A stretch of DNA of 64,000 nt from DASUPK01 sp963695675 (GTDB lineage: Bacteria > Actinomycetota > Thermoleophilia > Solirubrobacterales > 70-9). Of this stretch, positions 36,995-45,531 are shown piece after piece. The stretch lies in the NCBI GenBank assembly GCA_963695675.1, contig CAVOGY010000003.1:1-64000 (forward strand). Reading direction: 5' to 3'. The translations under genes and the position numbers were made by a program. Each line of letters begins with the position of its first letter. Within the stretch, counting starts at the first letter, position 1. A model generated the notes under the pieces. That model saw only the letters and a program-made list of their open reading frames with translations. It did no database searches and was not told the DNA's origin.

Positions 36995-38362
36995 ATGGCC
37001 GAGTACGACGTGATCGTGATCGGAGGGGGTCCGGGGGGCTACGTCGCCGCGATTCGCGCCGGCCAGCTCGGGCAGAAGACCGCCGTGGTGGAGCGGGACA
37101 AGGCCGGCGGGCGCTGTCTCAACTACGCCTGCATCCCGGCCAAGACCGTGCTGCACACCGCCGGGATCTTCTCCGCCGTCACCGAGGAGGGCGCCGACCT
37201 GGGCATAAAGTCGAACGGTGCCTCGATCGACTGGCCGGCGCTTCAGGCTCGTCGCGCCAGGGTGTCTGCGACCCTCGAGGACGGCGTCCAGTTCCTCTGG
37301 AACAAGAACAAGGTCGAGTTCCTCCACGGGGAGGCATCCCTCGCCGGCGGAGGCAAGGTGAAGGTCGGCGACGACGAGCACCAGGCGAAGGCGATCATCC
37401 TCGCGACCGGCTCGGTCGCCTTGCCGATTCCGGGGATCGACTTCTCGGACCGCGTGATCGACACCTGGGGCGCCTATTCGCTCGAGTCGATGCCGAAGGC
37501 GCTGGTGGTCGCCGGCGCCGGCGCGTCCGGCTCGGAGATCGCCTCGGCGTACGCCCGCATGGGGGTCGAGGTGACCTTGATCGAGATGCTCGACCAGCTG
37601 CTGCCGCTCGAGGACAAGGACATGGCGCGGGTTGTCGAGCGCCAGTTCAAGAAGGACGGCATCGAGGTGATGCTCGGCACCAAGGTCGAGGGGGTGGAGG
37701 AGCAGAAGACTGGCGTCAAGGTCAAGGCGGGCGATCAGGAGGTGAAAGCGGACTACCTGGTGATCGCCGGCGGCCGGCGGCCCGACACGGACCCGCTCAA
37801 CCTCGATGCGGCCGGCGTCAAGACCAACGACCGCGGCCAGATCGAGATCGACGAGTACCAGCGCACCTCGGCCGACGGGATCTTTGCGATCGGCGATCTC
37901 GTGCGGGGCCCCGCCCTCGCCCACAAGGCCGAGGAGGAGGGCATCGTCGCCGCCGAGGTCGCCGCCGGCGCGCCGACCGAGGCGGTCAACGTCGACCTGG
38001 TCCCCGGCGCGACCTTCTGCCACCCGCAGGTGGCGAGCGTCGGGATGACCGAGGAGCAGGCGAAGGAGACCGGGCGCCAGATCAAGGTCGGCAAGTTCAA
38101 GCTGGGCGGCGCCGGGGCCTCGGTGGTCTACGACGACCGGGCGGGCCTGGTCAAGATCGTCGGCGACCCGGAGTACGGCGAGATCCTGGGCGCCCACATC
38201 GTCGGCAACATCGCCTGCGACATGATCAGCGAGATCGTCAACGTGATGGCGCTCGAAGGCGGCTATCCGGAGCTCCAGAGGATCATCCATCCGCATCCGA
38301 CCATGTCGGAGGCGGTGCTCGACGGAGCCCGGGCCGTCGACGGCTGGGCGATCCACGCCTAA
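36995..38362 (+). CDS. lpdA: dihydrolipoyl dehydrogenase (E3)
   Basis: Flavoprotein that reoxidises the dihydrolipoyl groups of the E2 subunits with NAD+. The 455-residue protein has the FAD loop VIVIGGGPGGYVAAIRAGQ, the redox-active pair Cys41 and Cys46 in GGRCLNYACIPAK, the NAD loop ALVVAGAGASGSEIASAYARMG, the second FAD motif GIFAIGDLVRGPALAHKAEEE, and the C-terminal His-Pro-Thr of IIHPHPTMSEA that completes the active site of the partner subunit. It lies close to the two oxoacid dehydrogenase operons that need it. Confidence 0.96.
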   Translation: MAEYDVIVIGGGPGGYVAAIRAGQLGQKTAVVERDKAGGRCLNYACIPAKTVLHTAGIFSAVTEEGADLGIKSNGASIDWPALQARRARVSATLEDGVQFLWNKNKVEFLHGEASLAGGGKVKVGDDEHQAKAIILATGSVALPIPGIDFSDRVIDTWGAYSLESMPKALVVAGAGASGSEIASAYARMGVEVTLIEMLDQLLPLEDKDMARVVERQFKKDGIEVMLGTKVEGVEEQKTGVKVKAGDQEVKADYLVIAGGRRPDTDPLNLDAAGVKTNDRGQIEIDEYQRTSADGIFAIGDLVRGPALAHKAEEEGIVAAEVAAGAPTEAVNVDLVPGATFCHPQVASVGMTEEQAKETGRQIKVGKFKLGGAGASVVYDDRAGLVKIVGDPEYGEILGAHIVGNIACDMISEIVNVMALEGGYPELQRIIHPHPTMSEAVLDGARAVDGWAIHA

Positions 38363-38365
38363 GGA

Positions 38366-38960
38366 ATGTCCAAGAACCGACTGGAGGCCTTCAGCGACGG
38401 GGTCTTCGCAGTGGCGATCACCTTGCTGGTGATCGAGATCGCCGTGCCGACCGGGGAGGACCTCTGGCATCAGCTCAAGGACGAGTGGCCTTCCTTCGCC
38501 GCCTTCTTCGTCAGCTTCTGGGTGATCGGGATCATCTGGGTGAATCACCACGGCGTGCTCGATCACCTGAAGCGCGCCGATCGCGGGGTCCTCTACCTGA
38601 ACCTGCTGCTGCTGATGACGGTGGTCTTCATCCCGTTTTCCACCGCGCTGCTCGCCGAACACCTGAAGTCAGGCGCGGATGAAGAGGTTGCGGCCGTGGT
38701 CTACAGCGCGGCGTTCACGGCGATGGGTCTCGCGTTCGGCTTCCTCTGGACCTACATCACCCGACACCGCGCAGGCGCTCGGCGTGGAGTTGAGCGACGA
38801 CGACGTCCGCCGGAGAACCGTGGTCTTCCTGATCGGGAACCCCTTCTACGCGATCGCGCTCGTCGTCGCCTTCATCAGCCCGGCCGCCGTACTTGTGATC
38901 AATGGCGCGGTCGCCATCTACTACATGGTCGTCGGCATGAGGAGCCCGGACCTGGAATGA
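38366..38960 (+). pseudogene. TMEM175-type (DUF1211) potassium-channel-like membrane protein, one frameshift
   Basis: MSKNRLEAFSDGVFAVAITLL carries the RxxxFSDG motif that defines the bacterial TMEM175 family; further helices are FAAFFVSFWVIGIIWVNHHG, LYLNLLLLMTVVFIPFSTA and FTAMGLAFGFLWTYIT. Near 38770 the frame is lost; the remainder (ALGVELSDDDVRRRTVVFLI and AIALVVAFISPAAVLVI) continues one frame over to the stop at 38960. Together about 197 residues and six helices, the normal length. The ATG follows AAGGA directly after lpdA. Confidence 0.8.
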
Positions 38961-39567
38961 CGGACGCCAAGGCGGTCTTCTACTACGACTTCAACTCCCC
39001 CTACTCGTACCTGGCGGCCGAGCGGATCAGCGGCGTCTTCGCCGAGGCCGGGCTCGAGCAGCCCGAGTGGCAGCCGATCTCCTTCGGCCATTTGCTGCAG
39101 GCGACCGGCCGGACTCCCTGGTCGATGGGGCCCGACGGGCCGGACCCCGAGCGGCTCGCGGAGATCCAGCGGCGGGCGGTCGAGCGCGGTCTGCCGGAGG
39201 TCCGCTATCCGGATGGCTGGCCGGTGGACAACTACAGTCTCAATCCGCTCCACGGGCCGCGATCTACGCCAAGGAGTCCGGCCGGGTCGTCTCCTTCTCA
39301 CTCGCCTGCTTCCGCCAGGTGTTCGCCGCCGGCAAGGACATGAGCGACGTCGACAACGTGCTGATCGCAGCCGCCGCCTGCGAGCTCCATCCGAACGCCG
39401 TTCTCAAGGGGATCGAAACGCGATCGGTCAAGGACAAGCTCCGCGTGGCCACCGAGGAGGCCCTCGCGCTGGGAGTGGAGGGCATTCCCACGGTTGCGGT
39501 CGGGAACGAGCTCTTCTGGGGCGACGACCGCCTCGAGGAGGCGGCTGAGGCCGCCTCCGTAGCCTGA
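38957..39567 (+). pseudogene. DsbA-like 2-hydroxychromene-2-carboxylate isomerase family protein, one frameshift
   Basis: MTDAKAVFYYDFNSPYSYLAAE is the typical first strand and Ser-Pro-Tyr-Ser-Tyr motif of the HCCA isomerase/GST-kappa group. WQPISFGHLLQATGR follows. Near 39255 the frame shifts, and YAKESGRVVSFSLACFRQVF, AAACELHPNAVLKGIE and GVEGIPTVAVGNELFWGDDRL complete the fold with the cis-Pro loop. About 203 residues if repaired. Substrate unknown. Its ATG overlaps the preceding stop. Confidence 0.75.
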
Positions 39568-39596
39568 AAGGGCCCGTGGCGGCTTTACGGCGGGAG

Positions 39597-39602
39597 TAGG
39601 CT
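39597..39602 (+). promoter_or_regulatory. -10-like element of a leaderless pdhA promoter
   Basis: TAGGCT lies 7 nt before the GTG of pdhA; no Shine-Dalgarno site is present. Confidence 0.4.
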
Positions 39603-39609
39603 GGGCCTC

Positions 39610-40998
39610 GTGGCCCAGAGCAAGACCACGACCGCACGCGAGACGTCCCAGTCGACCGACGGCAAGGGCGCTGCCGCCGAATTGAAGCTGCCGGACGAGG
39701 CCACCTGCCGCGAGCTGCTCAGCACGATGGTGCTGATTCGCCGCTTCGAGGAGGAGGCCGGGCGCCAGTACCAGCGGGCCAAGGCCGGCGGCTTCCTCCA
39801 CCTCGGCATCGGCGAGGAGGCGACGATCGTCGGCACCACCTCGGTGATGCGCGAAGACGACTACCTGATCGGCACCTACCGGACGCACGGACACGCGATC
39901 GCCCGCGGCACCGATCCGAAAAAGGTCATGGCGGAGCTCTTCGGCCGCGTCGACGGCACCTCGGGCGGGCGCGGCGGCTCGATGCACATCTTCGATCTCG
40001 AGCACCGCTTCATGGGCGGCTACGGGATCGTCGGCGGCAATCTGCCGCTCGCCGCCGGCCTCGCGCTCGCCTCCGACTACAAGGGGACCGACGAGGTCAC
40101 CGTCTGCATGTTCGGCGACGGCGCCTCCAACACCGGCAATTTCGGCGAGACCATGAACCTGGCGGCCCTCTGGAGCCTGCCGGTCGTCTTCCTGGTGGAG
40201 AACAACCTCTACGGGATGGGGACGGCGCTCGAGCGGCACTCGGCGGTGCCCGACCTCTCCCACAAGGCCGAGGGGATGGGCATACCCGGGGTGCGGGTCG
40301 ACGGCATGGATGTGCTCGCCGTCCGGGAGGTGGTCTCCGAGCACATCCGCCTGGCCCGGGAGGACCACAAGCCGACCCTGATCGAGGCCTTCACCTACCG
40401 CTATCGCGGCCACTCCGCGGCGGACCCCGAGGTCTACCGCGAGAAGGAGGAGGTCGAGGAGTGGCAGCGCAAGGACCCGATCGAGAGCTTCGCCCGGCGC
40501 CTGATCGAGGAGAAGGTCCTCTCCGAGGACGAGATCCAGGAAATCCGCGATGAGGCGGACAGGACGGTCACGGAAGCCGTCGAGTTCGCCGACAACTCAC
40601 CCGAGCCGCCCCTCGACTCGCTCTACGACGACCTCTACGTGCTCGGCGACCAGGTGCCGGGCTGGTACGGCGTCGACGAGCGCTCGCCGGACTCGCACGC
40701 GGCGGAGGAGGAGCGGGGCGCGACCGAGCGTGCCCGGCTGCTCGCCGAGCGAGGCGCGGAGTACGCCGAGGACGAGGAGCTGCGGGAGGCCGAGGGCGAC
40801 CAGCCGGACACGCCAGGCCGGAGGACGTGCACTGATGGCGACGATGCGAATGCGGGAGGCGCTCCGCGACGCGATGGCGGAGGAGATGCGCCGCGACGAG
40901 GACGTCTTCGTGATGGGCGAGGACGTCGCGGTGTTCCAGGGCTCCTTCAAGGTCACCGAGGGACTGCTCGACGAGTTCGGCGAGAAGCGGGTCCGTGA
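39610..40998 (+). CDS. pdhA: pyruvate dehydrogenase E1 component, alpha subunit
   Basis: Thiamine-diphosphate-dependent decarboxylase subunit. Key parts: LIRRFEEEAGRQYQRAKAGGF, LGIGEEATIVG, YRTHGHAIARG, SGGRGGSMHIFD, the ThDP motif FGDGASNTGNFGETMNLAA followed by ENNLYGMG, and FTYRYRGHSAADPEVYR with the phosphorylation-loop His. These favour the pyruvate or acetoin type. The frame runs to 40998 and overlaps pdhB by 164 bases, which is unusual. In frame 0 the sequence just before pdhB reads AGHARPEDVH and stops at 40833-40835, overlapping pdhB's ATG, so a one-base indel near 40800 is likely and the true end is probably 40835. Confidence 0.9.
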   Translation: MAQSKTTTARETSQSTDGKGAAAELKLPDEATCRELLSTMVLIRRFEEEAGRQYQRAKAGGFLHLGIGEEATIVGTTSVMREDDYLIGTYRTHGHAIARGTDPKKVMAELFGRVDGTSGGRGGSMHIFDLEHRFMGGYGIVGGNLPLAAGLALASDYKGTDEVTVCMFGDGASNTGNFGETMNLAALWSLPVVFLVENNLYGMGTALERHSAVPDLSHKAEGMGIPGVRVDGMDVLAVREVVSEHIRLAREDHKPTLIEAFTYRYRGHSAADPEVYREKEEVEEWQRKDPIESFARRLIEEKVLSEDEIQEIRDEADRTVTEAVEFADNSPEPPLDSLYDDLYVLGDQVPGWYGVDERSPDSHAAEEERGATERARLLAERGAEYAEDEELREAEGDQPDTPGRRTCTDGDDANAGGAPRRDGGGDAPRRGRLRDGRGRRGVPGLLQGHRGTARRVRREAGP

Positions 40999-41824
40999 CA
41001 CTCCGATCTCGGAGAATTCAATCGTCGGGATGGGAGTGGGCTCCGCGATGGGAGGCCTCCGTCCGATCGTCGAGATCATGACCGTCAACTTCGCGCTGCT
41101 GGCGATGGACCAGATCGTCAACCACGCCGCCGCGATCCCGTACATGTTCGGCGGGCAGGTCAGGGTGCCGCTGGTGATCCGGATGCCCGGCGGCGGCGGC
41201 CACCAGCTCGGTCCCACCCACTCGCACAGCTTCGAGTCCCTGTTTCTCCAGATCCCGGGCCTGCTGGTCGCCTGCCCCTCCACTCCGGCTGACGGGAAGG
41301 GGCTGCTCAAGGCCGCGATCCGCGACGACAACCCCGTGATCTTCATCGAGCACGAGACGCTCTACGGCATCCGCGGCGAGGTCCCCGACAACGGGGACGG
41401 CGTCGTCAACTTCGGCGAGGCGGCGGTCCGCCGCGAGGGCTCCGACGTGACGATCGTCGGCATCCTGCGGATGGTCGAGGTGGCACAGCAGGCGGCGCGC
41501 ACGCTCTCCGAAGAGCATGGCGTGGAGGCCGAGGTGATCGACCCGAGGACCCTGCGCCCGCTCGACCTCGACACGATCGTGAAGTCCGTGCAGAAGACGA
41601 ACCGCGCCGTGATCGTCGAGGAGGGCTGGCCGCACGGCGGTGTCGGCGCTAACCTCGCCGCGCTGATCCAGGGCCAGGCGTTCGACTACTTGGACGCGCC
41701 GGTCGAGCGCGTCACCGGCGCGGATGTCCACATGCCCTACTCGAAGCGGATGGAGCAGGCGGCGATCCCGCACGCCGAGCACGTGGTCAGCGCCGCGCTC
41801 CAGACGCTGGAGGGGAGCCGCTGA
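40835..41824 (+). CDS. pdhB: pyruvate dehydrogenase E1 component, beta subunit
   Basis: Partner of PdhA. The 329 residues begin MATMRMREALRDAMAEEMRR and show FVMGEDVAVFQGSFKVTEGL, DTPISENSIVGMGVGSAMGG, GGGHQLGPTHSHSFESLF (active-site His) and the C-terminal transketolase domain with DPRTLRPLDLDTIVKSVQKT and EEGWPHGGVGANLAAL. The start ATG lies within the apparent pdhA frame; the stop overlaps the next ATG (TGATGG). Confidence 0.95.
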   Translation: MATMRMREALRDAMAEEMRRDEDVFVMGEDVAVFQGSFKVTEGLLDEFGEKRVRDTPISENSIVGMGVGSAMGGLRPIVEIMTVNFALLAMDQIVNHAAAIPYMFGGQVRVPLVIRMPGGGGHQLGPTHSHSFESLFLQIPGLLVACPSTPADGKGLLKAAIRDDNPVIFIEHETLYGIRGEVPDNGDGVVNFGEAAVRREGSDVTIVGILRMVEVAQQAARTLSEEHGVEAEVIDPRTLRPLDLDTIVKSVQKTNRAVIVEEGWPHGGVGANLAALIQGQAFDYLDAPVERVTGADVHMPYSKRMEQAAIPHAEHVVSAALQTLEGSR

Positions 41825-42276
41825 TGGCGGAGATCGTCATGCCGCGGCTCTCGGACTCCATGGAGGAGGGGACCGTCCTGCGCTGGCTCAAGTCGGTCGG
41901 TGACGAGGTCGCGGTCGGCGACGAGCTGGTCGAGATCGAGACCGACAAGGCGAACATGGTCTACGAGTCGGATCTCGCCGGGACCATCGTCGAGGTCCTG
42001 GCGCAGGAGGGCGACACGCTGCCGGTCGGGGACCCCATCGCGCGGGTCGGGGATGCCGAGGAGGTCAGGAGTAACGGGGGCGGCGCGACCGGGGCCGCGT
42101 CGCAGACAGGCAGGGCCGGCGACGAATCCGCATCTCAGAGCTCGAGACCGCAGATAAGCCGGCCATCGAACAGCAGGAGCCTGTTTCAGCGTCCGCCCCC
42201 GGCCACGCCGCCCGGTGCACCGCTGCCCCCGCTGAGCCTCCTTCCCCAGCCGGTGTTGGGGGCGACGGACGCGTGA
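41824..42276 (+). CDS. pdhC: pyruvate dehydrogenase E2: N-terminal lipoyl half (split by probable frameshift)
   Basis: Residues 1-80 are a lipoyl domain: MAEIVMPRLSDSMEEGTVLRW, then EIETDKANMVYESDLAG with the lysine that LipA/LipB modify. Past about residue 85 the frame becomes Ser/Arg-rich and ends at 42276. The neighbouring frame over the same DNA reads ISELETADKPAIEQQEPVS and then Ala/Pro-rich linker sequence that continues smoothly into the catalytic half. One indel near 42100-42140 in the linker would therefore rejoin both halves into a normal E2. Confidence 0.85.
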   Translation: MAEIVMPRLSDSMEEGTVLRWLKSVGDEVAVGDELVEIETDKANMVYESDLAGTIVEVLAQEGDTLPVGDPIARVGDAEEVRSNGGGATGAASQTGRAGDESASQSSRPQISRPSNSRSLFQRPPPATPPGAPLPPLSLLPQPVLGATDA

Positions 42277-43202
42277 AGGCCTCACCGATCGCCAGGCGCA
42301 TCGCCCGGGATCGCGGGTTCGATCTCTCAGGCCTGAGCGGATCAGGGCCAGGCGGGCGGATCGTCAAGGCCGACGTCGAGCGGGCTCTCGCCGCGGGTGT
42401 GGCCGCACCCGCGGAACCTGCAGCGCCGGCCCCGGCGGCAGCTTCCGCGCCACCGGCGCCCCCAGCAGGGCCGACGCCGGGTGTGTCCGAGAAGCCCGAG
42501 ACCGCCAAGGGCCAGGTCGAGGTGGTGGAGCTCACCAGGCTCCAGCAGACCGTCGCCCGCCGGATGGCCGAGTCGAAGGCCACGGCGCCGCACTTCTACC
42601 TGCAGGCCGAGTTCGACATGACCGCGGCGGTCGAGGGCCGCGCGAAGCTCAAGGCGATGGCGAAGGAGGGTGAAGCCGTCCCGACCTTCAACGACATGGT
42701 GGTCAAGGCCTGCGCCCTCGCGCTGCGGGAGCACCCGCGCGCCAACGGGGCCTACCGCGACGGGCGGATCGAGCTCTACTCGCGCATCAACGTCGGCGTC
42801 GCGGTGGCAGCCCAGGACGCCCTGGTCGTCCCGACGGTGTTCGACGCCGACCAGAAGGGGCTGCGGCGGATCGCCCAGGAGACCAGGGCTCTGGCGGCGC
42901 GGGTGAGGGACGGCTCGATCACGCCACCCGAGCTCTCGGGCGGCACCTTCACGGTCTCCAACCTCGGCATGTACGGGATCTCGAACTTCAGCGCCGTGAT
43001 CAACACCCCGCAGGCAGGGATCCTGGCCGTTGGGGAGGTCAAAGCCAAACCGGTCGTCACCGACTCGGGTGCGATCGAGCCCCGCCGGCTGATGGGCGTC
43101 ACCCTGGCCTGCGACCACCGCATCCTCTACGGAGCCGACGGCGCGATCTTCTTGGCGCGCGTCAGGGAGCTGCTCGAGGAGCCCCTGGGGCTCGCCCTAT
43201 AG
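42273..43202 (+). CDS. pdhC: pyruvate dehydrogenase E2: subunit-binding and acyltransferase half
   Basis: Begins at GTG 42273 with the peripheral-subunit-binding domain KASPIARRIARDRGFDLSGL and GSGPGGRIVKADVERAL, then an Ala/Pro hinge and the acetyltransferase core: RLQQTVARRMAESKATAPHF, GGTFTVSNLGMYGISNFSAV, and the catalytic His in ACDHRILYGADGA. It transfers acetyl from lipoamide to CoA. In the same frame upstream lies a sensible linker ending AGVGGDGRV, supporting a single interrupted gene with the lipoyl half. Confidence 0.88.
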   Translation: MKASPIARRIARDRGFDLSGLSGSGPGGRIVKADVERALAAGVAAPAEPAAPAPAAASAPPAPPAGPTPGVSEKPETAKGQVEVVELTRLQQTVARRMAESKATAPHFYLQAEFDMTAAVEGRAKLKAMAKEGEAVPTFNDMVVKACALALREHPRANGAYRDGRIELYSRINVGVAVAAQDALVVPTVFDADQKGLRRIAQETRALAARVRDGSITPPELSGGTFTVSNLGMYGISNFSAVINTPQAGILAVGEVKAKPVVTDSGAIEPRRLMGVTLACDHRILYGADGAIFLARVRELLEEPLGLAL

Positions 43203-43417
43203 AACCCGTCTAGAACACGGCCCCAGCGGAAGCAACTCTTGTCGAGGCCCTGTTTTCTGCCTCAGGCCGGGGGTATGATCGGTTCACCACATAGGGAGGA
43301 GAGGTAGATCCCTCTCCCCCGTTGTCCGTGAAAGCGGCCACCCGGTTGATCCCGGAACCGCGCAGACAGCTCGCCGGAGGCGATCCCGATGGCGGGCAAG
43401 AGGAAAGGCGGACCGAT
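43203..43417 (+). promoter_or_regulatory. leader of the bkd operon: promoter and hairpin
   Basis: An extended -10 element GGGTATGAT (43271-43279) stands in front of a stem-loop (GGAGAGG at 43298-43304 with CCTCTCC at 43311-43317). No gene is visible. The hairpin could be an operator or a leader structure. Confidence 0.4.
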
Positions 43418-44566
43418 ATGAAGCTCGAAGCCGCGAGCCCGAGTCGCTCGCCTGGACGCGAGGGTACGGATCCCCTGACGCGCGACGACCGGGCGCTGCT
43501 CCTCCGCTACATGCTGCTCATGCGGCTCTCCGAGGAGCGAGGGCTGACCCTCTACAAGCAGGGCAAGGTGCCCGGAACGTTCTACGACGGACGCGGGCAG
43601 GAGGCGATCTGCGTCGGCGCCGCCTTCACCCTCGGGCCCCGAGACCGCGCGTGCATCCTGCACCGCGATCTCGGGGCTCATTTCGTTCGGGGAGTGACAC
43701 CTGACCGATATCTCGCCAACTACATGGGCAGGACCGGCGGGGTGACCGGCGGCCGGGACGGGAACATGCACTTCGGCGACCGCGCCCTTGGGTGCGTCGG
43801 CATGGTCAGCATGCTGCCCGACATGGCCCAGGTAGCCACCGGCATGGCCCTGGCCTTCAAGATGCGCGGCGAGCCCCGCGTCGCGATGACCTTCTTCGGG
43901 GAGGGCTCGACCGCGAACGGGCAGTGGCACGAGGCGATGAACTTCGCCGGGATCCACCGCCTGCCGGTGGTCTTCGTTCTCGAGAACAACCAGTTCGCCT
44001 ACTCGACCCCGACCCAGCTCGAGTTCGCGGTCGACCCTGTGCGTCGCACGAAGGGCTACGGCTTTCCGGGGATGAGCGTCGACGGCAACGACGTCGAGGC
44101 GGTCTTCGAAGTCGCCCGGGTCGCCGCCGACCGCGCCCGGACCGGCGAGGGCCCAACGCTGATCGAGTGTCACACCATGCGCATGCACGGCCACGGCGCC
44201 CACGACGACATGCGCTACGTGCCGAACGAGCTGCTCGAGCAGTGGTCGCGCCGTGATCCAATCAACCTCTACGCGCAGCGGTTGGCTGACGAGCACGGCT
44301 TCGAGCAGCACGAGATCGACGAGATCCGGGCGTCGGTGAAGACCCATGTGGACGAATGCGCCGAGCGGGCGCTGGCCTCGCCGATGCCCGACCCGGCGAT
44401 GGCGTCGGAGGGGGTTTTCGCGGAGAGCTGGGAGCCGCTCGGCGACGGCGAGGCGCCCTGGTCCCGCTGGAGTGCCGCCGAGGGCGACTACGAGCCCGGC
44501 GGCAATGGCCGCGCGATTTCGAACGGCCATCGCGGTGCGCCGGCCGAGCACGGGAGGGCAGCCTGA
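43418..44566 (+). CDS. bkdA: branched-chain 2-oxoacid dehydrogenase-type E1 alpha
   Basis: ThDP-dependent E1 alpha of 382 residues. Shown by RYMLLMRLSEERGLTLYKQG, GRGQEAICVGAAF, HRDLGAHFVRGV, GGVTGGRDGNMHFGD, the ThDP loop FFGEGSTANGQWHEAMNFAG with ENNQFAYSTPT, and IECHTMRMHGHGAHDDMRYV. The ATG at 43418 with AGGAAAGG upstream is preferred to the GTG-like extension from 43322. Assignment to branched-chain oxoacids rests on sequence style and on the coupled Leu/Phe/Val dehydrogenase gene; pyruvate or acetoin cannot be excluded. Confidence 0.88.
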   Translation: MKLEAASPSRSPGREGTDPLTRDDRALLLRYMLLMRLSEERGLTLYKQGKVPGTFYDGRGQEAICVGAAFTLGPRDRACILHRDLGAHFVRGVTPDRYLANYMGRTGGVTGGRDGNMHFGDRALGCVGMVSMLPDMAQVATGMALAFKMRGEPRVAMTFFGEGSTANGQWHEAMNFAGIHRLPVVFVLENNQFAYSTPTQLEFAVDPVRRTKGYGFPGMSVDGNDVEAVFEVARVAADRARTGEGPTLIECHTMRMHGHGAHDDMRYVPNELLEQWSRRDPINLYAQRLADEHGFEQHEIDEIRASVKTHVDECAERALASPMPDPAMASEGVFAESWEPLGDGEAPWSRWSAAEGDYEPGGNGRAISNGHRGAPAEHGRAA

Positions 44567-45531
44567 TGGCAGAGATGACCTATCTGCAGGCGATCAGCGA
44601 CGGCCTGCGCCAGGAGATGCGGCGCGACGAGACCGTCTTCTGCCTCGGCGAGGACATCGGCGCGTTCGGCGGCGCCTTCAAGGTCACGGACGGCTTCATC
44701 GAGGAGTTCGGCGCCGACCGCCTCCTCGACACGCCGCTGGCCGAGAACATGATCGTCGGCGCCTCGATCGGCGCCGCGATCGAGGGCATGAAGCCGGTGG
44801 CCGAGATGCAGTTCGCCGACTTCATCTCGTGCGGCTTCGACCAGCTGGTGAACGTCGCCGGCAAGCTGCACTACCGCCAGGGCGTCTCGGTCCCGATGGT
44901 GGTGCGCCTGCCATCCGGCGGCGGCTTCTCGGGAGGGCCTTTCCACTCCCAGAACCCGGAGGCCTGGTTCCTGCAGGCGCCCGGCCTGAAGGTCGTCGCA
45001 CCCGCGACGGCTGACGACGCGAAGGGACTGCTGATCAGCGCGATCCGGGACCCCAACCCGGTCTGCTATCTCGAGCACAAGGGGCTCTACCGACATGTCA
45101 AGGGTGAGGTCCCGGAAGGCGACCACACAGTCTCGCTCGGCGAGGCCCGGATTGCGCGAGAGGGCGGTGAGCTGAGCGTGATCGCCTACGGCTCGTCTGT
45201 GCCATTGGCGCTGCAGGCGGCCGTAGAGCTCGATGAGGACATCGAGGTGATCGACCTGCGAACCCTGAATCCGCTCGACTCGGACGCGATCCTGGCCAGC
45301 GTCGAGAAGACCGGCAAGGTGCTGATCGCGCACGAGGCGACCCGCTCGTGCGGCGTCGGAGCCGAGGTGGCGAGCCTGGTCTCGGAGCGCGCCTTCGAGT
45401 GGCTCGACGCCCCGGTGCGCCGGCTGACCGCGCCCGACGTGCCGATCCCGTTCAGCCCGCCGCTCGAGCAGGCGGTGCTCCCGCAGCTCGACGACATGAA
45501 GGAGGCGTGCCGTGAGCTCCTCGCCTACTGA
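44566..45531 (+). CDS. bkdB: branched-chain 2-oxoacid dehydrogenase-type E1 beta
   Basis: The 321-residue partner subunit. Conserved: MTYLQAISDGLRQEMRRDE, LGEDIGAFGGAFKVTDGF, DTPLAENMIVGASIGAAIEG, GGGFSGGPFHSQNPEAWFL and the C-terminal DLRTLNPLDSDAILASVEKT, HEATRSCGVGAEVASLV. The ATG shares one base with the preceding stop (TGATGG); its 3' end overlaps bkdC by 20 bases. Confidence 0.93.
   Translation: MAEMTYLQAISDGLRQEMRRDETVFCLGEDIGAFGGAFKVTDGFIEEFGADRLLDTPLAENMIVGASIGAAIEGMKPVAEMQFADFISCGFDQLVNVAGKLHYRQGVSVPMVVRLPSGGGFSGGPFHSQNPEAWFLQAPGLKVVAPATADDAKGLLISAIRDPNPVCYLEHKGLYRHVKGEVPEGDHTVSLGEARIAREGGELSVIAYGSSVPLALQAAVELDEDIEVIDLRTLNPLDSDAILASVEKTGKVLIAHEATRSCGVGAEVASLVSERAFEWLDAPVRRLTAPDVPIPFSPPLEQAVLPQLDDMKEACRELLAY

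Noticed and set aside
36977..38662. 561-codon open frame antisense to lpdA
   Set aside because: Shadow of lpdA; no homology and no sensible start signal.
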